Shown here: positions 7,801 to 15,993 of the stretch, piece after piece | How positions within the stretch are numbered: the stretch's first letter is position 1 | How the letters are laid out: each line of letters begins with the position of its first letter | NCBI RefSeq assembly: GCF_014673495.1 | Contig: NZ_CP051006.1 | Location: 4,774,001 to 4,838,000 of the forward strand | Origin: Streptomyces griseofuscus | Lineage (GTDB): Bacteria; Actinomycetota; Actinomycetes; Streptomycetales; Streptomycetaceae | Length of the DNA stretch: 64,000 bases | Direction of reading: 5' to 3' | The notes under the pieces: model-generated | Told to the model about the DNA's origin: nothing | The model's database searches: none | What the model saw: the letters and a program-made list of their open reading frames with translations, nothing else | Translations under genes and position numbers: made by a program

Positions 7801-9231
7801 GTGCGCCGACGCAGCGTGCAGGGGGTCGAGGTGAGTGCTTCCCGGCGAAGTGGGGCCACCGATGAGCTGGGGCCCGACGAGCCCGGCGCGTCGGGGGAAC
7901 CCGGCGGGTCCGATCTGCTGGCCGCGCTGCTCGACGGCATGGACGCGGCCCTGTGCGCCTTCGACTCGGCCGGCGTCGTCACCCACTGGAACCGCGAGGC
8001 CGAGCGGATCCTGGGCTGGAGCGCCAAGGACGCGGTCGGACGGCACGGCTTCGCCGGCTGGGCGGTGCGCACCGCCGACGCCGAGGAGGTCCAGGCCCGG
8101 CTGCTCTCCGCGATGCGGGCGCCCGGTCGGCAGGTGCACGAGTTCGCGCTGCTGACCAAGGACGGCGGCCGGGTCCTCGTGCGCACCCAGTCCGCCGCCG
8201 TACGGGGCGCCGACGGCGAGCCCGCGGGCGTCTACTGCGCCTTCAGCGAGGTGCACGCGCAGATCGACCTGGAGCGGTCCATCGCCCTGAGCGAGGCACT
8301 GTTCGAGGACGCCGAGTGGGGTGTCGTCCTGGTCGACGCCGATCTGCGCCCGGCCGTCGTCAACGCGCATGCCTCGCGCGCCTTCGGCATCGGGCGGGCC
8401 TCCGCGCTCGGCCGGCCGCTCGGCGAACTGCTCGCGCAGGGTGTGGAGGAGCTGGAGGCCGCGCTGACCCATGTCCTCGCCGAGGGCGCGCCGCCCGCGC
8501 CCGCCGAGGTGTGGGTCACCCTGCGGAGCCCCGCCGAGGGCGAACAGCGCCGGTGCTGGCGCAACGCCTTCCTGCCGCTCGCCTCCCCGCTCGCCGAGGA
8601 GCCCGTGCCGCTCGGGGTCGGCTGGCTCTTCACGGATGTCACCGAGGCCAAGCGGGGCGAGCAGGAGGCCGCGCTGCTGCGCTTCCGCACCAAGCAGCTG
8701 CACCGCGCGGCGCGCGCCGCCGCCGAGTGCGAGGACCCGCTGGAGGCGGCCACCGTCCACCTCGACTACGCCCTCGCCGGGTTCGCCGACCACGCCCTGA
8801 TCGACCGGCTCGCGGACGCGCCGCGCACACCGGACGCGGCGGGCGCGGTACGACTCGTACGGCTCGCCGCCACGCCCGCCGGGGCGCCGGGCCCGAGCGT
8901 GCTCACCGGGGCCGCGGGACTGCCCGTGCGCTACGAGCCGGGGCATCCGGCGCTGAGCTGCGTGGAGCGCACCGGCTGTGTGCGCGCGGAGGCCGGCTCG
9001 GTGCCGCCCGAACTGGCCCGGGAGTGGGCGCTGCGCCGGCAGTGGCCCGGTGACGCGGTGCACGCCCTGTGCGCGGTGCTGCGCAGCCGGGGCCGCACAC
9101 TCGGTGTCGTCACCTTCCTGCGCGGCGCCGCGCGCACCCCCTTCGAGCGCTCGGACGCGTCGTACGCCGAGGACGTGGCGCTGCGGATAGCGGCGGCACT
9201 GGACCTCGCGGGGGCGACGCGGGAGCGCTAG
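7801..9231 (+). CDS. PAS/GAF-type sensory protein without output domain
   Basis: 476 aa. First PAS domain about residues 40-155 (DAALCAFDSAGVVTHWNREA, LGWSAKDAVGRHGF), second about 160-290 (WGVVLVDADLRPAVVNAHAS, ending GWLFTDVTEAKRGE), then a GAF-like region to the C-terminus. No kinase, phosphatase or DNA-binding domain follows, so it looks like a stand-alone sensor or a SpoIIE-like relative that lost its PP2C end. GTG 7801 is used; GTG 7831 after GGGGGTCGAG is an alternative. Its TAG stop shares a G with the first base of the palindromic element downstream. Confidence 0.75.
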   Translation: MRRRSVQGVEVSASRRSGATDELGPDEPGASGEPGGSDLLAALLDGMDAALCAFDSAGVVTHWNREAERILGWSAKDAVGRHGFAGWAVRTADAEEVQARLLSAMRAPGRQVHEFALLTKDGGRVLVRTQSAAVRGADGEPAGVYCAFSEVHAQIDLERSIALSEALFEDAEWGVVLVDADLRPAVVNAHASRAFGIGRASALGRPLGELLAQGVEELEAALTHVLAEGAPPAPAEVWVTLRSPAEGEQRRCWRNAFLPLASPLAEEPVPLGVGWLFTDVTEAKRGEQEAALLRFRTKQLHRAARAAAECEDPLEAATVHLDYALAGFADHALIDRLADAPRTPDAAGAVRLVRLAATPAGAPGPSVLTGAAGLPVRYEPGHPALSCVERTGCVRAEAGSVPPELAREWALRRQWPGDAVHALCAVLRSRGRTLGVVTFLRGAARTPFERSDASYAEDVALRIAAALDLAGATRER

Positions 9232-9403
9232 GGCCTGTCTGACCATTCCCGTCTGCCGCGCGATGCCATGCACGCACTCTCGCGGCACCGGGCGCAGACC
9301 CGAGTACGTCCAGTACGAGGGCCTACGCCCGGCACCCCGAGAGCACGCACCTGACGCCGCGCGGCCGCCCTCCGGGCGACGACGGGAATTGTCAGACAGG
9401 CCC
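9231..9403. mobile_element. 173-bp palindromic miniature element (MITE-like)
   Basis: Ends are imperfect inverted repeats: GGGCCTGTCTGACCATTCCC at 9231-9250 (extends to 9253) and its near-complement at 9381-9403. Inside is a second long inverted pair around CTCTCGCGGCACCGGGCG (near 9278) and CGCCCGGCACCCCGAGAG. No ORF. This is the shape of a non-autonomous element mobilised by a transposase in trans. I recall near-identical intergenic copies in other Streptomyces genomes. It fills nearly the whole gap between the PAS and SIS genes and might also serve as a terminator for both. Confidence 0.65.
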
Positions 9404-9417
9404 TTAGGGCGGTCGGG

Positions 9418-10173
9418 TCAGCGGCGGTAGAAGATCCGGTCGCCGTACTCGTCCATCACCCGGTTGTTCCAGTCGTGGCCGCCGTCCACGTTCCCCGAGC
9501 GCAGCAGCGGGGGTTCGATGCCGCGGTCGGCGAGGGTGGCGGCGGTGGTGGCGAGGACGGCCTGCATCAGTGCCGTGGTGACCACGGTGGAGGCGGGCGC
9601 GAAGGGGGCCGGGATGGTGTCCAGGGTCAGCTCAGCGTCGCCGACCGCGATCTTCGAGTCGAGGACGAGATCGCAGTGGTCCTTCAGGAACGTGCCGGAG
9701 GAGTGCCGGGACGTCGTCTGCGCCGCGTACGCCACCGAGGTCACACCGATCACCTTGATGCCGAGGGCGCGGGCGCGCTGGGCCATCTCGACGGGCAGCG
9801 CGTTGCGTCCCGACAGGGAGATGATCACGAGGGCGTCGCCGGAGCGCAGCGGCGAGGTGTCGAGCACGGCGCTCGCGAGCCCGTCGACGCGTTCGAGCGC
9901 GGAGCCGAGGGTGGCCGGGGTGACGTCCACGCCCACCACGCCGGGGACGGTGAGCAGGTTCATCAGGGCGAGTCCGCCCGCGCGGTAGACGACGTCCTGC
10001 GCGGCGAGCGAGGAGTGCCCGGCGCCGAAGGCGAACAGCCGGCCGCCGCTTTCGACGGTGTCGGCGAGCAGGGTCCCGGCGGACTCGATCGCCTCCGCCT
10101 CTTCCTCCCTGAGCCGTTGCAGGAGGTTGATGGCGGCGTCGAAGAACAGGTCGGCAGGCGTGCCGTCGCTCAT
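9418..10173 (-). CDS. SIS-domain phosphosugar-binding protein
   Basis: 251 aa with one SIS (sugar isomerase) domain: GGRLFAFGAGHSSLAAQDV (phosphosugar loop) and LVIISLSGRNALPVEMAQRA (second Ser-rich loop). Such proteins isomerise or etherase-cleave phosphosugars, e.g. amino-sugar or MurNAc phosphates, or act as sugar-phosphate sensors. ATG 10173 is chosen over a frame open to 10209 because AAGGGG lies seven bases upstream. A DasR-like operator (10212-10227) sits in its promoter, pointing to N-acetylglucosamine-linked control. Divergent from dmdR. Confidence 0.85.
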   Translation of the reverse strand: MSDGTPADLFFDAAINLLQRLREEEAEAIESAGTLLADTVESGGRLFAFGAGHSSLAAQDVVYRAGGLALMNLLTVPGVVGVDVTPATLGSALERVDGLASAVLDTSPLRSGDALVIISLSGRNALPVEMAQRARALGIKVIGVTSVAYAAQTTSRHSSGTFLKDHCDLVLDSKIAVGDAELTLDTIPAPFAPASTVVTTALMQAVLATTAATLADRGIEPPLLRSGNVDGGHDWNNRVMDEYGDRIFYRR

Positions 10174-10211
10174 GCGGTGCCCCTTCGCAGCGTCTGTGTC
10201 GCGGATCACGG

Positions 10212-10227
10212 TGCGGTCTGGACCAGT
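10212..10227. promoter_or_regulatory. DasR-responsive element (dre)-like operator
   Basis: TGCGGTCTGGACCAGT matches 13 of 16 positions of the DasR consensus A-S-TGGTCTAGACCA-S-T. It lies between the divergent SIS and dmdR starts. On the minus strand a perfect TTGACA (10237-10232) is directly before it, so the operator falls in the spacer of the SIS promoter. DasR is the GlcNAc-responsive GntR repressor of Streptomyces; control of dmdR1 by DasR is known in S. coelicolor as I recall. Confidence 0.6.
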
Positions 10228-10390
10228 GCGGTGTCAATACAGCGTTGCCCATTCCGCCGCCGGGGCCCGTCGGCACGCCCCGAATCCGCCCCGTTCCCCC
10301 GGTGCCACCCGCTTGTCAGTGGGATCCGGCAGAATTGGGTTGAGGCCAGCGCACGCGCCAGGTGCCGGCAGAGGTAATCGAGGGGCACGT

Positions 10391-11083
10391 ATGTCCGGAC
10401 TGATCGACACCACGGAGATGTATCTCCGCACCATCCTCGAACTGGAGGAGGAAGGCGTCGTCCCCATGCGCGCCCGGATCGCGGAGCGGCTCGACCAGAG
10501 CGGGCCGACGGTGAGCCAGACGGTGGCGCGGATGGAGCGGGACGGCCTGGTCGCCGTCGCCAGCGACCGCCATCTGGAGCTGACCGGCGAGGGTCGCAGG
10601 CTCGCCACCCGGGTGATGCGCAAGCACCGCCTCGCCGAGTGCCTGCTGGTCGATGTGATCGGCCTGGAGTGGGAGCAGGTGCACGCGGAGGCCTGCCGCT
10701 GGGAGCATGTGATGAGCGAGGCCGTCGAGCGCCGCGTCATGGAGCTGCTGCGCCACCCGACCGAGTCGCCGTACGGCAACCCGATCCCGGGCCTTGAGGA
10801 GCTGGGCGAGAAGGACGGCGCCGATCCGTTCCTGGACGAGGGCATGGTCTCGCTCGCCGACCTGGACGCGGGCACCGACGGCAAGACCGTCGTCGTGCGC
10901 CGTATCGGCGAGCCCATCCAGATGGACGCGCAGCTGATGTACACCCTGCGCCGGGCCGGAGTGCAGCCCGGTTCCGTGGTGAGCGTGACCGAGTCGGCGG
11001 GCGGGGTGCTGGTCGGCAGCGGCGGCGAGGCTGCCGAGCTGGAGGCCGACATCGCCTCCCACGTGTTCGTCGCCAAGCGCTGA
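10391..11083 (+). CDS. dmdR1: DtxR/IdeR-family iron-dependent repressor (DmdR)
   Basis: 230 aa, collinear with diphtheria DtxR. N-terminal MSGLIDTTEMYLRTILELEE holds metal-site Met10; winged helix with QSGPTVSQTVARMERDGLV; metal ligands in MRKHRLAE and in EACRWEHVMS (Cys, Glu, His); C-terminal SH3-like domain follows a divergent linker. With Fe(II) it represses iron uptake and siderophore genes. ATG 10391 is preceded by GAGGGG. The DasR-like site upstream would link amino-sugar status to iron control. I recall the S. coelicolor orthologue as dmdR1 (SCO4394), next to a SIS gene as here. Confidence 0.9.
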   Translation: MSGLIDTTEMYLRTILELEEEGVVPMRARIAERLDQSGPTVSQTVARMERDGLVAVASDRHLELTGEGRRLATRVMRKHRLAECLLVDVIGLEWEQVHAEACRWEHVMSEAVERRVMELLRHPTESPYGNPIPGLEELGEKDGADPFLDEGMVSLADLDAGTDGKTVVVRRIGEPIQMDAQLMYTLRRAGVQPGSVVSVTESAGGVLVGSGGEAAELEADIASHVFVAKR

Positions 11084-11111
11084 GCCGCACCGGGCCCCCC
11101 GGACGGCAGAG

Positions 11112-11139
11112 GGCCCCGGCGCCTTTCGGCACCGGGGCC
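11112..11139 (+). terminator. Terminator hairpin after dmdR
   Basis: GGCCCCGGCGCC - TTTC - GGCACCGGGGCC, a 12-bp stem with one C-A mismatch, 29 bp after the dmdR stop. Confidence 0.65.
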
Positions 11140-11180
11140 TGTCCTCCCCTGCGCTGACCCGGAGCCCCGAGCTCCCAGGG

Positions 11181-11357
11181 TCAGTCCCCCTCGGACCGTT
11201 TTTCCCCGAGCGGTCCGCCTCCCGCCAGAAAGATCCCCGCCGCGACGGCGATCATTCCTGACGCGGTGTCACTCGAATGAGCGGTGTTGTCCGCAGGGGC
11301 AGTATTTTCGAACGCCCATTCGTAAAAACGGTGCGCCGGGATGTGGTGGGCGCTCAC
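11181..11357 (-). CDS. Small protein (58 aa) translationally coupled to the glycosyltransferase
   Basis: GTG start at 11357 overlaps the glycosyltransferase stop in a GTGA, the arrangement of coupled genes. Sequence starts VSAHHIPAHRFYEWAFENTA, followed by a polar Asp/Ser stretch and one short hydrophobic helix GMIAVAAGIFLAGGG, then a charged tail. It could be a small membrane partner of the transferase. No family is recognised. The four-base overlap and amphipathic organisation favour a real gene over chance. Confidence 0.5.
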   Translation of the reverse strand: MSAHHIPAHRFYEWAFENTAPADNTAHSSDTASGMIAVAAGIFLAGGGPLGEKRSEGD

Positions 11358-12907
11358 GCGTACATCCGCAGCTCCGGCCAGATCTCCCCCCACGCCCGCC
11401 GCGGCCCCTCGCACACATACACATGCCCGCCCCGCTCGATGTTCGGCGCGCCCCCGGGATCGGACAGCGTCGCCACCTCCCGTACGTCCCGGAAGTACCG
11501 GCGCAGCCTGGCCTCGTACCCCGGGAGATACCGGGGGCCGGGCGCGATCGCCACCACCGTCGTGGCGTGCGCGTCGCCGGGGCCCCACCACCAGTCGGTG
11601 TTCTGTGAGCCCACGGCCGTCGGCAGCCCGGTGCCGCGCCCCAGTTCATTGACGGCGCCCGCCTCGCCGTAGTCCGCCGCGAAGATCACCGCGTGCGCGC
11701 GCCGCTCGGCCGGCAGCCCGGTCCACACCTGCCGCACGGTCCCCACCAGCCGGGGCCAGCCCTGGGTCTCCCCGGAGATCGGACTGATGCCGTACGTCCA
11801 GGCCACGTCGGACGGCGGCAGCACCGGCAGCACGATCACGGCGGACACCGCGGTCGACACGGCGGTGCCGAGCACCAGGCCGCGCAGCCGCTCCCGGCCG
11901 GCGTACAGCGTCCCGTCGAGCACCACCGCGCCGGCCGCGAGCAGGCACACGTACAGCCCGGCCAGGTAGTACACCTGCGCCCCGGTCGTCACCGCGAACA
12001 GCACGAACAGCACGCCGTACGCGAGCGCCAGGCATCGCCACAGCGGCCGCTCGGACCGCCACAGGAACCGCAGCCCGGCCACCCACACCACGATCATCGC
12101 CAGACAGGACATGCCGAGCTGGCCCACGACCCAGGTGACGATGTTCCCCGGCCCGCCGTGCTCGGCGTTCAGCGCCCGCGTCATCTCGAACATGGCCCAG
12201 CCGTGCCGCGACTGCCACCACAGATCGGGCAGCACCGGCACTACGGCGATCAGCGCGCCCCACAGCAGCCGGCGGTCGGCCGCGGTCCGCCGGGCCGGGC
12301 CGAGCAGCACCGCCGCCAGCAGGACGGCCCCGAAGATCGCCGCGAGATGGTTGAACTCCGCGCCGACCCCGACCAGCGCCCCCGCGGCGAGCCACCACCG
12401 GGTGTCGCCGGTACGGCCGATCCGCACCACCACCAGTGCGATCGCCGCCCACGCCAGCGTCTCGTACGACGTGGTGTTGGCGATGTGCGCGCTGCCCAGC
12501 AGCACCGGCATGGTGGCCGTCGCGACCGCCGCGAGCAGCTGCGGGCGCCGGGCGCCGCCGAACTCCCGCGCGGTCAGGGCGCCCACCACCACCGTGCCCG
12601 CCGCGGCCAGCGCGGGGAACAGCCGCAGGCCCGTCGCCGAGACCCCGAACAGCTCCAGCGAGACCCTGGCCAGCAGCGGCGCCAGCACCGGCTGGTCCAC
12701 ATAGCTCGCCTGGAGGTGCCGGGCGCAGTCGAGGAAGTACAGCTCGTCACGGTGGAGGCCGTAGCGCGCGGAGAACGCCATCAGCAGCGCGAACACCGCT
12801 GCCGCGACGCCGTACACCCGCCGGTCCAGCGGCGCGGGCCGCCCGCCGTCCATCTCGCCCTTGTCGCCCTCGTCGTCCGCAGGTCTGGTGACCGCCGCGT
12901 CCGTCAT
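11354..12907 (-). CDS. Multi-spanning membrane glycosyltransferase (GT39/ArnT-like)
   Basis: 517 aa. A charged cytoplasmic start is followed by about ten to twelve hydrophobic segments (e.g. VYGVAAAVFALLMAF near residue 30). The first extracellular loop holds RYGLHRDELYFLDCARHL, where the Asp-Glu pair is the usual catalytic motif of dolichyl/undecaprenyl-phosphate-sugar mannosyl- and arabinosyl-transferases. A roughly 120-residue soluble C-terminal domain follows. Predicted role: moving a lipid-linked sugar onto a cell-surface acceptor. ATG 12907 is used; GTG 12916 is possible. Its stop overlaps the small coupled gene. Confidence 0.8.
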   Translation of the reverse strand: MTDAAVTRPADDEGDKGEMDGGRPAPLDRRVYGVAAAVFALLMAFSARYGLHRDELYFLDCARHLQASYVDQPVLAPLLARVSLELFGVSATGLRLFPALAAAGTVVVGALTAREFGGARRPQLLAAVATATMPVLLGSAHIANTTSYETLAWAAIALVVVRIGRTGDTRWWLAAGALVGVGAEFNHLAAIFGAVLLAAVLLGPARRTAADRRLLWGALIAVVPVLPDLWWQSRHGWAMFEMTRALNAEHGGPGNIVTWVVGQLGMSCLAMIVVWVAGLRFLWRSERPLWRCLALAYGVLFVLFAVTTGAQVYYLAGLYVCLLAAGAVVLDGTLYAGRERLRGLVLGTAVSTAVSAVIVLPVLPPSDVAWTYGISPISGETQGWPRLVGTVRQVWTGLPAERRAHAVIFAADYGEAGAVNELGRGTGLPTAVGSQNTDWWWGPGDAHATTVVAIAPGPRYLPGYEARLRRYFRDVREVATLSDPGGAPNIERGGHVYVCEGPRRAWGEIWPELRMYA

Positions 12908-12969
12908 CCCCGACACCCCCGTCCCGGATCCCGGCCAGGCCGTCCGCGCGGCTCCGGGCCGCACGTACC

Positions 12970-13377
12970 TTACGCACCCCGGCCGTGCGGGACGAGGCCG
13001 GGGCGCGCCGGGCCCCACTGCCGGGCCAGCGCCAGCACGCTCAGCGCGAACATCAGGACACCGAGCGGGACATGGACCGACGGGACGTGCGCGATACCGA
13101 GCACGACCTGGACCGAGGCGAGGACGAGGAAGCCGGTCGCGTGCCAGATGGACCGGGGCGAGCCGCCGCCCGGCTTCCACGCCAGCACCGCCGCGAGCAC
13201 GTACAGCATCGCCGCGCCGTACATCACCCGGGCGCCGATGCCGTGCACCGCATGCCCGTACGACACCGTCAGCAGCAGCCCGGCGGAGACCGCCTGGCAG
13301 AAGATGGTCAGGGTCTGAAGGGCGATCGCGAACCGCAGAAACGACTGAGTCCGCTGTGCTGTCGGCTGGTCGGCCAT
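12970..13377 (-). CDS. Four-helix integral membrane protein, unknown function
   Basis: 135 aa. Four hydrophobic segments: AIALQTLTIFCQAVSAGLLL, VMYGAAMLYVLAAVLAW, TGFLVLASVQVVLGIA, and VPLGVLMFALSVLALA. Histidines in GHAVHGIGAR and WHATGF sit near membrane faces, as in small cytochrome b561-like or DUF6220-type proteins, but heme binding is unproven. ATG 13377 has AAGGGGAG nine bases upstream. It is divergent from the sigma-factor gene and may be a target of it. Confidence 0.7.
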   Translation of the reverse strand: MADQPTAQRTQSFLRFAIALQTLTIFCQAVSAGLLLTVSYGHAVHGIGARVMYGAAMLYVLAAVLAWKPGGGSPRSIWHATGFLVLASVQVVLGIAHVPSVHVPLGVLMFALSVLALARQWGPARPGLVPHGRGA

Positions 13378-13485
13378 GTCACGCTCCCCTTGTCCGCCCG
13401 TGGGCAGTGGATCGGTGGATCGATAAGGTCCGATCAGCCCGACGACACGGGCCCGCGAAAGGTAAGGCGAGGAGGCGGTCGGGGG

Positions 13486-14391
13486 ATGGGCGCGACGGGG
13501 GCGGACACCGACGGGACAGCCGGTGAGCGGCGCCAACTGCTCAACATGGCCTACCGGTTGCTCGGCTCACTGACCGAGGCCGAGGACGCCGTACAGGAGG
13601 CGTACGCGCGCTGGTACGCGCTGCCGGGCGCCCGGCGTGCCGAGATCCTGAACCCGGGCGCCTGGCTGACGACGGTGACCGGCCGCGTCTGCCTGGACGT
13701 GCTCGGCTCCGCGCGGGCCCGCCGCGAACGCTATGTCGGCGCCTGGCTGCCCGACCCCCTGCCGGGCCGCGACGGGAGCGGCCCGCAGGGCGGCACCGAC
13801 CCCGCCGACCAGATCGTCCTGGACGAGTCGGTGACCATGGCCTTCCTCGTCATCCTGGAGTCGATGACGCCCGCCGAGCGGGTGGCGTTCGTCCTGCACG
13901 ACGTCTTCCGGTACCCCTTCGCCCGGATCGCCGAGGTCCTCGGCCGCACCCCCGGCGCCTGCAAGCAGCTGGCCGCCTCCGCCCGGCGCCGGGTGGACGC
14001 CGCCCGGCCCCCCGAGCCGACGGCCGGGCTCGCCGAGGCGGTACGGCATGTCAAGGAGGCGTGGGAGGCCAAGAACGTCACGGCCCTCGTCGGCCTCCTC
14101 GACCCGGCCGCCGTGCTGACCGCCGACGGCGGCGGCCTGGCCGGAGCCGCGCTGCGCCCCGTCGAGGGCGGCGCGCACATCGCCCGGTACATGGTCGCGA
14201 TCGCCGACCGGGCCCCCGGCCTCGAACTCCTGGAGTGTTCGGTCAACGGCACCCCGGGCCTGGTGGCCCGGCGCGCCGGGATCGTGCTGACCGTCGCCTC
14301 GTTCGAGATCAGCGGCGGCCGGGTGTCCCGGATCTGGGTCGTTCGCAACCCGGAGAAGCTGGGGCCGTGGACGCGGGACGAGCGGCCGTAG
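13486..14391 (+). CDS. ECF41-like (SigJ-type) RNA polymerase sigma factor with SnoaL-like C-terminal domain
   Basis: 301 aa. Region 2 about residues 12-80 (LLNMAYRLLGSLTEAEDAVQ, then AWLTTVTGRVCLDVL), region 4 about 115-170 (LESMTPAERVAFVLHDVF, RTPGACKQLAASARRRV), then a SnoaL-type domain. The linker WLPDPLP and the later ADGGG correspond to the WLPEP and DGGGR motifs of the ECF41 group, in which the C-terminal domain regulates the sigma core without a separate anti-sigma factor. GGAGG precedes ATG 13486. ECF41 genes usually sit beside an oxidoreductase, decarboxylase or epimerase target; none is adjacent, only the divergent membrane protein. Confidence 0.85.
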   Translation: MGATGADTDGTAGERRQLLNMAYRLLGSLTEAEDAVQEAYARWYALPGARRAEILNPGAWLTTVTGRVCLDVLGSARARRERYVGAWLPDPLPGRDGSGPQGGTDPADQIVLDESVTMAFLVILESMTPAERVAFVLHDVFRYPFARIAEVLGRTPGACKQLAASARRRVDAARPPEPTAGLAEAVRHVKEAWEAKNVTALVGLLDPAAVLTADGGGLAGAALRPVEGGAHIARYMVAIADRAPGLELLECSVNGTPGLVARRAGIVLTVASFEISGGRVSRIWVVRNPEKLGPWTRDERP

Positions 14392-14403
14392 CACCGGCGG
14401 CGC

Positions 14404-15993
14404 TCACCCCTTGCTGACCGCCGCCAGGATCTCCGGCAGCCGCCCCGCCGCCCGCGGTGCCGCCAGCCGCAGCCCCAGCAGCGCGACCCCGGCGCCGTAG
14501 ACCGCCCCGACGGGCAGCAGCAGCCAGGTGCGCCCGACGCCGTCCGCGCCCTGGGCCAGCCATACGGTCAGGGCGATGTAGGGGGCGCACAGGACGGCGG
14601 CGGTGAGCATCCCGCCGAAGATGCTGATCCAGGCGAGACCCGCCTGCCCGGGTACGACGCTCTTGAGGCCCTCCTGCGGGATGGAGTACGGGAACCGCGC
14701 CGACGCCCACGCCCCGGCCGCCAGCATCGCCCCGAGCAGCGCCAGGGACATCCCCAGCACCCGCGGCAGCATCGGCCAGGCGTCCAGCAGGGCGACGTTC
14801 AGCACTGTGACGAGCGCGGCGTAGGGGAGCGTGATCAGCAGCAGCGCGAGGGCCCGGCCGCGCAGTTCCTCGTACGCCTCCCGGGGTGAGGAGATGGTCA
14901 GGGCCACCATCCAGAAGGCGGAGGTGTCCTGCCCGAACTGGTTGTACATCTGGAGGCCGAGCATCCCGGCGGCGAAGCACGCGAAGTAGACCGAACCGGT
15001 GTGCTGGAGCGCGTAGAACACCGGGATGAGCAGCCCGACCGCCAGCGAGGTCACCCAGGCGGCCTTGGTCTTCGGATCCCGCCACACATAGCGCAGGGTG
15101 CGCTCCATGACCGCGCCGGTGCGCCCGGCGGGCAGCAGCCGCGTGCGCCCGCCCGTGCGCCTGCTCTCCGCGCGCCCGCCGTCGGCGGCCTGGAGCGTGG
15201 ACCCGTCCGGCGTGGTCATCAGCCTGGTCATGCTCCGCGCCCAGCCGACGACCAGCGCCACCAAGGCCGCGGCGGTGAGCGCCAGTTGGGCGAGCGCGAT
15301 GCCGTACGACCCCTCGCTCGCCGAGCGCACCGCCGCCACCGCGGACGCGGGCGGGACCCAGGACAACACGTCCGCGACCGGCCGCAGCTGCCCGAGGCCG
15401 CCCGAACCCAGGCGCCGCGCGGCGAAGTTGACCAGCTGACTGCCGATGGCGATCACCAGTCCGCTGAGCACGGCCAGATCGCGGCCCTTGCGGCTGGTGA
15501 GCAGCCGTACGTTGGCGGCGGCCACGGCCCGCGCGAGCGCCACGCACACCAGCAGCGCGAGCACCAGCGCGACGACCGCGGTGGCCCAGCCCACCGCGCC
15601 CCGCGCCGGCACCAGCACACAGCCGAGCAGCAACAGCAGGGTGACCAGCGGGCCGACGCCGACCAGGGAGGACACCAGCAGCGCGCGCATCAGCGGCAGC
15701 GGCCGCAGCGGCAGCATCACCAGCCGGGTCGGATCCAGCGTCTCGTCGCCGGTCGGGAAGAACAGCGGCAGGAAGGCCCAGCCCAGGGCCAGTACGGCCG
15801 TGGCGGTCACGGAGACCACCTCGCCGTGCGGCTGCCGGCTGAGCAGGACCATGCCCGGCAGCTGGGCGAGCGCGAACAGCAGCGCGAGGACGCTGGAGAC
15901 GATGAACGCGTCCCGCCGCCCCCGCGACTGCCGCAGCCCGCCCCGCAGCAGCGACAGCTTCAGACGTACGACGGTGCCGGTGAGGTTCGTCAT
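14404..15993 (-). CDS. ABC transporter membrane protein
   Basis: 529 aa with about twelve hydrophobic segments in two groups separated by a polar stretch near residue 270 (MTTPDGSTLQAADGGRAESR). First TM near residue 30 (FIVSSVLALLFALAQLPGMV). It pairs with the ATPase upstream: its ATG overlaps the ATPase stop (ATGA). Together they would form an exporter of unknown substrate; no solute-binding protein is present, which supports export. It converges with the sigma-factor gene, only 12 bp apart. Confidence 0.82.
   Translation of the reverse strand: MTNLTGTVVRLKLSLLRGGLRQSRGRRDAFIVSSVLALLFALAQLPGMVLLSRQPHGEVVSVTATAVLALGWAFLPLFFPTGDETLDPTRLVMLPLRPLPLMRALLVSSLVGVGPLVTLLLLLGCVLVPARGAVGWATAVVALVLALLVCVALARAVAAANVRLLTSRKGRDLAVLSGLVIAIGSQLVNFAARRLGSGGLGQLRPVADVLSWVPPASAVAAVRSASEGSYGIALAQLALTAAALVALVVGWARSMTRLMTTPDGSTLQAADGGRAESRRTGGRTRLLPAGRTGAVMERTLRYVWRDPKTKAAWVTSLAVGLLIPVFYALQHTGSVYFACFAAGMLGLQMYNQFGQDTSAFWMVALTISSPREAYEELRGRALALLLITLPYAALVTVLNVALLDAWPMLPRVLGMSLALLGAMLAAGAWASARFPYSIPQEGLKSVVPGQAGLAWISIFGGMLTAAVLCAPYIALTVWLAQGADGVGRTWLLLPVGAVYGAGVALLGLRLAAPRAAGRLPEILAAVSKG

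Noticed and set aside
7648..9288. Long open frame on the minus strand opposite the PAS gene
   Set aside because: Its composition is the complement of strong plus-strand codon bias; the PAS domains are clear on the plus strand.
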